Assembly: GCA_017503465.1 (NCBI GenBank)
Contig: JAFVSY010000112.1
Span: forward strand, 1 to 64,000
Direction of reading: 5' to 3'
DNA: 64,000 nucleotides
From: Tidjanibacter sp.
Lineage (GTDB): Bacteria; Bacteroidota; Bacteroidia; Bacteroidales; Rikenellaceae
A program made the position numbers and the translations under genes. Below, one piece after another: positions 58,918 to 64,000 of this stretch; position 1 is the first letter of the stretch, and the number at the start of each line of letters is the position of its first letter. The notes beneath the pieces were generated by a model. That model was not told where the DNA came from. It saw nothing but the letters and a program-made list of their open reading frames with translations, and did not search any database.

Positions 58918-58943
58918 AAGTGGCCCACGGTGGCCACTTTTTT
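58918..58943 (+). terminator. terminator after the sugar transporter
   Basis: 8-bp stem (58918-58925 with 58932-58939), a 6-nt loop, ending in T6. Confidence 0.85.
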
Positions 58944-59010
58944 GTGGGGAGGGTATATACTCTTGCGAGAAACATCATATCTTTGTAGGCGTGTAAAATT
59001 TTGAACAAAA

Positions 59011-60627
59011 ATGAAGAAGATTAAATTTTTGGCCCTGTTGCTCGGCGTTGTTGCCTTGGCAGGGTGTGGTAACGGCAATGGCGAGGGCGGCAAAGAGCCC
59101 GTGGGCCCTTGCCCGACAGCGGGATATTTCACCTTCAAGGTGAGCAACGTGGTGGCCTATTCTGCCACCGTGGAGGTTACCGCCTCGGCCGAATTCCCCG
59201 TGGACTGGATGTGGGATGTGGCCTATGCCGAGGATACCATCGACGATGAGTATGTGCAGGAGTACCTCCAGGAGTGCTATGAGCTCCAACTCGAGCAACT
59301 CGAGGCTACCGAGGCCGACTATCCCTACAGCAAGTTCCTGCTCGACTTCTGTAAACTCAAAGGAGGCGTGTCGGACAAGTATGAGTTCACCAATATGCTG
59401 GAGCCCAACACCTCCTACAAGGTGTGGGCGTGCGGTCTGGATATGGACGGCAAGGCCATCTACATCCAAACATACGACTTCAAGACCGAGGCCCTCGCAA
59501 CCGATGTGAAGGGTAACTTCAAGTTCAGCGTGAGCGGACTCACCGATACGGCCGCAACCATCACTGTAACCCCTCCCACCGACCTGAAAACCGTGTGGTA
59601 TTGGGACATCTATGAGGCCGATGGCTATGGCGTAGATGTGTCGTTGGTGTCGTGGACCCTGGAGAGTTACCTCGAAATGTATGTGTCGGCAGGCGAGTTG
59701 CCCGAGGGTGCAACCGTGGCCGACCTCGTGAGCGTGATTGGCATTGATGCCAAGCAGAGCGATTCCTACACCTTTGAGGACCTCACTGCAGGTACCGAGT
59801 ACTACATTTGGGCGTGTGGTTTGGACGCCAGCGGCAACGTGGCAACCAAGATTGACCACACCACCTTTACCACCACAGGTTCCTCTTCGGGCGGTGGCAA
59901 CACCGGTGGCGGAGATGTAGTGTCGGGTGGCACGGCAGTGATTGAGCCCGTCTATTCCAACCTCACCGCCAACGCCACACTTGAGGCTGAGGAGGGCTAT
60001 ATGGAGTCGCTCGGTGGCTATTGGGATGATTACGGACTCGCATCGCTCTATGGTCACGAGAACTTCTACATCGAACTCTATGGTCCCTATGTGGGCGAGG
60101 AGTTTGGCTACATTTTGCTCGACCTGCTCGCTCCTGCCGGTGCAACCACTCCGGAGGGTACCTACACCGTGGGCTACTCGGGACAGTACATCGCTCTGTC
60201 GAGCGTCTATGTGGACTGCGGCAACGAGGATGATAGTTTCTACGCAGGTTGCTGCTACGGCTTTGGCGAAGGCGAAACAAACTCTTATGCCGACTTTGAG
60301 AGTGGTACCGTGAAGATTACCAAGAGCGGTAGCAACTACACCGTGGTGGTGGATGCCAAGTGTGGTGCCCACACCATCAAGGCCAACTACACGGGTTCGC
60401 TCACTGCGTTTGACTACGACGATAGTTTTGAGGTTGCGCCCCAGAGCGTGGGTGGCAATGCCAAGGTGCGCTCTACCTCGCAGAGGGCACACAAGGGCTT
60501 CTGCCTCGTGCCTGCATCGCAGAGGAGTGAGTTTGCCTTCACCCCCACACTCCGCAAGAGTGGTGCCCACACCTCGGCCCCCGTCCGCTTGGTGGGTAAG
60601 GAGCGCAAGGCCCGCATCATCCGATAG
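59011..60627 (+). CDS. surface lipoprotein with two Fn3-like domains, function unknown
   Basis: 538 residues, lipobox VVALAGC (Cys19). Two related beta-sandwich units (about 35-155 and 168-290) share the endings LEPNTSYKVWACGLDMDGKA and LTAGTEYYIWACGLDASGNV, an Fn3-like pattern. A Gly/Ser linker (SSSGGGNTGGG) precedes a third beta-rich domain (about 310-470) seen in other Bacteroidales lipoproteins. The basic tail (SQRSEFAFTPTLRKSG to RIIR) is atypical for the rest of the protein. A -7-like TATCTTTG at 58978-58985 lies 25 nt upstream. Confidence 0.7.
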   Translation: MKKIKFLALLLGVVALAGCGNGNGEGGKEPVGPCPTAGYFTFKVSNVVAYSATVEVTASAEFPVDWMWDVAYAEDTIDDEYVQEYLQECYELQLEQLEATEADYPYSKFLLDFCKLKGGVSDKYEFTNMLEPNTSYKVWACGLDMDGKAIYIQTYDFKTEALATDVKGNFKFSVSGLTDTAATITVTPPTDLKTVWYWDIYEADGYGVDVSLVSWTLESYLEMYVSAGELPEGATVADLVSVIGIDAKQSDSYTFEDLTAGTEYYIWACGLDASGNVATKIDHTTFTTTGSSSGGGNTGGGDVVSGGTAVIEPVYSNLTANATLEAEEGYMESLGGYWDDYGLASLYGHENFYIELYGPYVGEEFGYILLDLLAPAGATTPEGTYTVGYSGQYIALSSVYVDCGNEDDSFYAGCCYGFGEGETNSYADFESGTVKITKSGSNYTVVVDAKCGAHTIKANYTGSLTAFDYDDSFEVAPQSVGGNAKVRSTSQRAHKGFCLVPASQRSEFAFTPTLRKSGAHTSAPVRLVGKERKARIIR

Positions 60628-60639
60628 GAGGGTGAGGAT

Positions 60640-60683
60640 ATACAAGAAAAGGAGTTGAGAAATCTCAACTCCTTTTCTTGTAT
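60640..60683 (+). terminator. long perfect hairpin, probable terminator
   Basis: 20-bp perfect stem (60640-60659 with 60664-60683) and a 4-nt loop. The right arm itself contains TTTT and the flank is tgtgtgtt, so termination would be imperfect. Confidence 0.65.
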
Positions 60684-60847
60684 GTGTGTTGCTTCACAAG
60701 CCGACAGGGTTGCGGAGTGCGTTTTATTTCCCCCCAAAGTTACGTTTTTTTCGACACAATGTTTGCGGTTTGGCAAAATAGTTTTCTCCCGGGTGGAGTC
60801 GCACGCAGTGTTGCCCGGAGATTATATGAAAGATTAGGGCAACGAAA

Positions 60848-60880
60848 TTTGGTCGGATAACGTAATAAATAATATCTTTG
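60848..60880 (+). promoter_or_regulatory. promoter of the NAGPA-domain gene
   Basis: TTTG (60848-60851), a 21-nt spacer, TATCTTTG (60873-60880), 24 nt before the ATG. Confidence 0.7.
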
Positions 60881-60904
60881 TAATCAAGAAAATAACCAAA
60901 CCGG

Positions 60905-61801
60905 ATGAAAAGACTACAGCTCCTTGTGGCTCTTGCCACCCTCTCCACTCTAACCCTTACCGCACAGGTCTACACACCCACAGAGGCCGACTTGGTGGCT
61001 TTTGCCAATGCCGAGTGGAAGATACTCCACGACAAAGATGGACTCACAGCCAAGTGGGCACAAATCAATATGTTCGACTCCACACAGAGTATATCCGTGG
61101 TGGAATACCACCAAAGCGACTACAAAACCATCGTTGTACAAGCAGAGGAGGGCGAGCGCATACGCACCTCCGACTTGGCAGAGCGACTTGGTGCCGCTGC
61201 GGCCATCAATGGTAGCTACTTCGTCGTTAAGACCGTGCGCCCTGCAACCTATGTCCGACTCAATGGCGAGCAGATTGCCGCAGGTGAAAGGAACGAGGAC
61301 TATCGTGTGAATGGCGTGGTTGCGGTGGAGCCCCTTGATGTGTTCTCACACGAGCACGCCACTTGCGACACCATTGACCTCAAATACAAAAACCTCCTCG
61401 CTGCGGGTCCTGTGCTGATGGAAAACGGCGAGATGATTGACCACGGCAACGCACAGGGATATGGTATACGGCAGCGACACCCGCGTAGTTTCATCGGCTA
61501 CAAGACGAATGGCAACGTGGTGATGGTAACTGTGGACGGCCGTTTCCCCGGTCAGGGCGATGGTGTGAACCTTACGGAGATGAGTTTTGTGTCGAAAATG
61601 CTCGGTATGGAAGAGTCTATCAACCTCGATGGTGGCGGTTCGGCAACCTTGTGGGTGGAGGAGTATGGCATCTGCAACCACCCCTCTGACAATAAAACCT
61701 TCGACAACGGTGGCGAGCGCATCGTAACAAACGCCATTGTTGCCGTTAGGCGCAACATCTGGCAACGTCTTGGCTATGCTATGAGCAATTTCTTCCGATA
61801 G
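60905..61801 (+). CDS. secreted phosphodiester glycosidase family protein (NAGPA domain)
   Basis: 298 residues with a signal peptide (LVALATLSTLTLTAQV). Family motifs: AAAINGSYFVV, GIRQRHPRSFIGYKTNG, VMVTVDGRFPGQGDGVNLTE and ESINLDGGGSATLWV. NAGPA is the mammalian uncovering enzyme that removes GlcNAc from phosphodiesters. Bacterial members are thought to cleave sugar-1-phosphodiesters in envelope polymers or capsules, but few are characterised. Monocistronic, with its own promoter and a hairpin behind it. Confidence 0.85.
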   Translation: MKRLQLLVALATLSTLTLTAQVYTPTEADLVAFANAEWKILHDKDGLTAKWAQINMFDSTQSISVVEYHQSDYKTIVVQAEEGERIRTSDLAERLGAAAAINGSYFVVKTVRPATYVRLNGEQIAAGERNEDYRVNGVVAVEPLDVFSHEHATCDTIDLKYKNLLAAGPVLMENGEMIDHGNAQGYGIRQRHPRSFIGYKTNGNVVMVTVDGRFPGQGDGVNLTEMSFVSKMLGMEESINLDGGGSATLWVEEYGICNHPSDNKTFDNGGERIVTNAIVAVRRNIWQRLGYAMSNFFR

Positions 61802-61830
61802 GGGGGCAGGAGAAGGCTATGATTTCAAAC

Positions 61831-61871
61831 GACAAGGGTGTGTCTAACTTTCGGTTAGACACACCCTTGTC
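61831..61871. terminator. bidirectional hairpin between convergent genes
   Basis: 18-bp perfect stem (61831-61848 with 61854-61871) and a 5-nt loop. Only weak T tracts flank it, but stem length and position between convergent stops argue for termination on both strands. Confidence 0.75.
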
Positions 61872-61900
61872 ATTTGTGGGCCTATGGTTGAAGGCGTCTC

Positions 61901-63298
61901 TTATTTCGCAAAAAGCGCAAATCCCCAGCCTGCGAGTTCCACAACATCGCCGGCCTTGATGGTTTTGGCCTTGCCACACGCGCACTTGTAGTCGCCAGCC
62001 TCGGCCTCGGTGAGAGTTACGGTGGTGGGCTCTGCCGAGAAGTTGAACAAGCACAAAACGGTGTTCTCCTCCTTCTGGCGTGTGAAGGCCAAGACGTTCT
62101 CGCCCACGCCCTCAACAAACTCCACGGGGGCTACATTCTCGCCCGCAGCCAAAGCCTTGTTGGCGTGGCGGAACGAGCAGAGGGTGCGGTAGAAATCGCG
62201 ATACTCCCTGCCATACTCCAAATCGACAAGTTCCTTCACGGAGTCCTTCTCAAAGAACTGCAAGCGGCGGTTCAGAGCAATCTCCTGACCTGTGTAGATG
62301 AGGGGTTGCGACTTGGGCAGCACAAAGGTAAGGGCTGCAAATGCCTTGTGGGCATCGCCCATACGCTCAAACTCGGTGCCTGCCCACGAGTTCTCGTCGT
62401 GGTTGGAGGTGAACATCAGGCGCATAGCAGGTGCGGGGTACTTCTCGTCATCGCGCACCAAGTACTCCTTGAGGTCCTTGACACTCTTGGCGTTGGTCTT
62501 GATGGTGCCGTCGCCGGCCACATTTTTGGTCTCGCTACCACCCTTGGCCATAGTATTGAAGATGTGGTGGAGTTCCCAAGCGTAGGTGGCCTCAAAGCCG
62601 GCCTCGTGCAGCCAAGTCTCTTCGCCCTCGGCCAAGAGGTAGACCTCGGGGTTAATCTTGCGCACTTCCTCCCAAGCCACCTTCCAGAAGTCGGCGGGCA
62701 CATTCATTGCAACATCGCAACGATAGCCATCAACGCCCTTCTCAATCCAGAACTTCAGCGCGTCGAGCATTGCCGCACGCATATCCTCATTCTTATAGTT
62801 AAGTTTTGCGATGTCGGTCCAATCGTACTCCACAATGGGGAGGCCCGTCTTCTCGTCCATCACATACCAATCCTTGTGGCCTTCTTTCCACCAGTTGGCA
62901 TCGCGCGAGGTGTGGTTGGCAACCCAGTCGATGATGACCTTAAGGCCGAGGTCGTGAGCAGTGGCAACAAAGTGGTCGAAGTCTTCCATTGTACCAAACT
63001 CGGGGTTGATGGCCTTGTAGTCAATGATGGAGTAGTAGGAGCCAAGGGTGCCCTTGCGGCTCTCCACACCAATGGGGCTGATGGGCATAAGCCACACGAT
63101 GTCCACACCCATTGCTTTGAGTTCGGGCAGGTAGGCCTCCGCAGCAGCAAAGGTGCCCTCCTCGGTGGCCTGACGAACATTGAGCTCATAGACAACAGAA
63201 TTAAACTTGTCGAAAGCCTGTGCGCTCTCGTTGTTGCAGCCGGTGCAACCCATCAACAAAGTCGCAGCAAAGGCGACCAATGCAAACAATTTCTTCAT
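61901..63298 (-). CDS. GH13 alpha-amylase-family lipoprotein
   Basis: 465 residues, lipobox TLLMGC (Cys18). The (beta/alpha)8 barrel carries the conserved regions DWVANH (His129), GYRCDVA (nucleophile Asp195), LLAEGEE (acid/base Glu224) and FTSNHDEN (Asp301), followed by a C-terminal beta-domain. It degrades alpha-1,4-glucans or oligosaccharides at the cell surface or in the periplasm. It lies 23 nt downstream of another GH13 gene on the same strand, so part of a starch or maltodextrin unit that begins outside the window. Confidence 0.92.
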   Translation of the reverse strand: MKKLFALVAFAATLLMGCTGCNNESAQAFDKFNSVVYELNVRQATEEGTFAAAEAYLPELKAMGVDIVWLMPISPIGVESRKGTLGSYYSIIDYKAINPEFGTMEDFDHFVATAHDLGLKVIIDWVANHTSRDANWWKEGHKDWYVMDEKTGLPIVEYDWTDIAKLNYKNEDMRAAMLDALKFWIEKGVDGYRCDVAMNVPADFWKVAWEEVRKINPEVYLLAEGEETWLHEAGFEATYAWELHHIFNTMAKGGSETKNVAGDGTIKTNAKSVKDLKEYLVRDDEKYPAPAMRLMFTSNHDENSWAGTEFERMGDAHKAFAALTFVLPKSQPLIYTGQEIALNRRLQFFEKDSVKELVDLEYGREYRDFYRTLCSFRHANKALAAGENVAPVEFVEGVGENVLAFTRQKEENTVLCLFNFSAEPTTVTLTEAEAGDYKCACGKAKTIKAGDVVELAGWGFALFAK

Positions 63299-63321
63299 AG
63301 TGATTTATTAGCGGTTATAGA

Positions 63322-64000
63322 TTATTCGTTCACAATAACATATCCGTAGGCGGGAATGTTGATGCTGAGGTTGCCGTCGGCAAATGTGGCCTCGCCACCC
63401 TCGGCCGAGAGTGCCACCTCGGCACTTGTGGCCTCAACCATTGCGGGCAGTGCAACCTCCACCGTGCGAGCCTCGGGGCGGATGTTGAGAGCAACAACTG
63501 CCCACTGTCCCATATAGTGGCGCAGGAATACAAACACGTCGTCGTCCACATACAAGGTGCGATAGTCGCCATACATCAAAGGCATAGATGCACGGCGGTA
63601 CTTGAACAAGGCTTTGGTGGCAGCAAGCTCCCTCTGCTGGAACTCGTTGTAGCCCTCAAACTCCATCATATAGCGGTTGTCGGGGTCGTTGGCTCCGGGC
63701 ACGCCATACTCGTCGCCCTGGTAGACACAAGGTACACCCGGCACCGTGGAGATGATAGCCTTCAGCAGCGACAAGCGGGCATAGCCCTTGACGTTGTCGC
63801 CCACACCAACCTTGCGGTGCCAACCCTCGGCCTTGTCATCGGGGCACCACAGCGACATATCGCCACCCGCCAACGACAAGAAGCGAGGTTTGTCGTGGTT
63901 GCCGGTGATGTTACCCATTGTGTGGTGCGAGCCATAGGCGGCCTCGGCCTCCTCAACAGCACCGGCAATGTCGCGCATCGAGCGACTCTCATCAACGATA
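63322..64000 (-). CDS. GH13 alpha-amylase-family protein, C-terminal part (cut by window edge)
   Basis: The frame runs open to the window end (reading IVDESRSMRDIAG into the first Met at 63978), so at least 225 residues belong to a gene starting outside. TMGNITGNHDKPRFLS holds the third catalytic Asp (transition-state stabiliser), and PGVPCVYQGDEYGVPG and the C-terminal beta-domain ending GYVIVNE are typical of GH13. The nucleophile and acid/base lie outside. Likely SusG/SusA-like starch metabolism together with the downstream GH13. Confidence 0.88.
   Translation of the reverse strand, partial: IVDESRSMRDIAGAVEEAEAAYGSHHTMGNITGNHDKPRFLSLAGGDMSLWCPDDKAEGWHRKVGVGDNVKGYARLSLLKAIISTVPGVPCVYQGDEYGVPGANDPDNRYMMEFEGYNEFQQRELAATKALFKYRRASMPLMYGDYRTLYVDDDVFVFLRHYMGQWAVVALNIRPEARTVEVALPAMVEATSAEVALSAEGGEATFADGNLSINIPAYGYVIVNE

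Noticed and set aside
60735..60742. Minus-strand TAACTTTG as promoter of an antisense RNA to the 59011 lipoprotein
   Set aside because: No -33 box at the right distance; a single 8-mer match is expected by chance.

Overview
The window is bacterial chromosome from the order Bacteroidales. The evidence is the SusC/SusD pair, many SPII lipoproteins, the Bacteroidetes-type promoter (TTTG, about 19-21 nt, TAnnTTTG) found upstream of many genes on both strands, fused SecDF, and the Bacteroidales gene orders bamD-rpoZ-recN and ftsX-DUF3098-uppP-truB-queA. Moderately high GC and enzyme content would fit a gut Rikenellaceae/Alistipes-like organism, but the family assignment is inference. No rRNA, tRNA, IS element, prophage or CRISPR array was seen.

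Layout. 1-5 kb: housekeeping (hpf and xerC on minus; bamD, rpoZ, recN on plus), then a putative alpha/beta-hydrolase with a long charged tail (5.1-6.7 kb). 6.9-12.2 kb, minus: a probable operon of LacI-type regulator, GH89 alpha-N-acetylglucosaminidase, family-9-like carbohydrate-binding protein and NahK-like N-acetylhexosamine 1-kinase, which together would release and phosphorylate alpha-linked GlcNAc. 12.5-37.9 kb, plus: a polysaccharide utilisation locus of about 25 kb. It starts at a good divergent promoter facing the regulator and ends at a strong terminator. In order it holds two SGNH acetylesterases (SASA/CE6-like), a GH3 enzyme, seven tandem paralogous secreted lipoproteins with a right-handed beta-helix (GH28/GH49-like), SusC, SusD, and two large surface lipoproteins with a Fibrobacter-type paralogous domain that flank a 46-residue acidic peptide. 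38-42 kb: GH109-type lipoprotein (plus), then sn-glycerol-1-phosphate dehydrogenase and a HAD-IIA phosphatase (minus). 42.5-48.9 kb: YfhO-like membrane protein, FtsX, DUF3098, UppP, TruB, QueA. 49-58.9 kb: a small HTH-like protein, DnaK, SecDF, CdaA, ribokinase and a GRP-family sugar transporter. 59-64 kb: an Fn3-like lipoprotein, a NAGPA-domain protein, and two GH13 genes on minus, the second cut by the window edge.

Most striking. First is the seven-copy beta-helix array. All copies keep an HDD motif, but the upstream N-D-G motif, which aligns with a GH28 catalytic Asp, is N-G-G in four copies. The enzymes precede SusCD, and no canonical pectin lyase, GH105 or CE8 accompanies them, so the substrate cannot be read from known families. 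Second, nearly every long intergenic region is a mosaic of short tandem arrays with a period of 9 bp (many different units) or 7 bp, plus a recurrent poly(A)-loop palindrome and modules shared between distant gaps. Some 7-bp arrays sit where the promoter -33 box should be.
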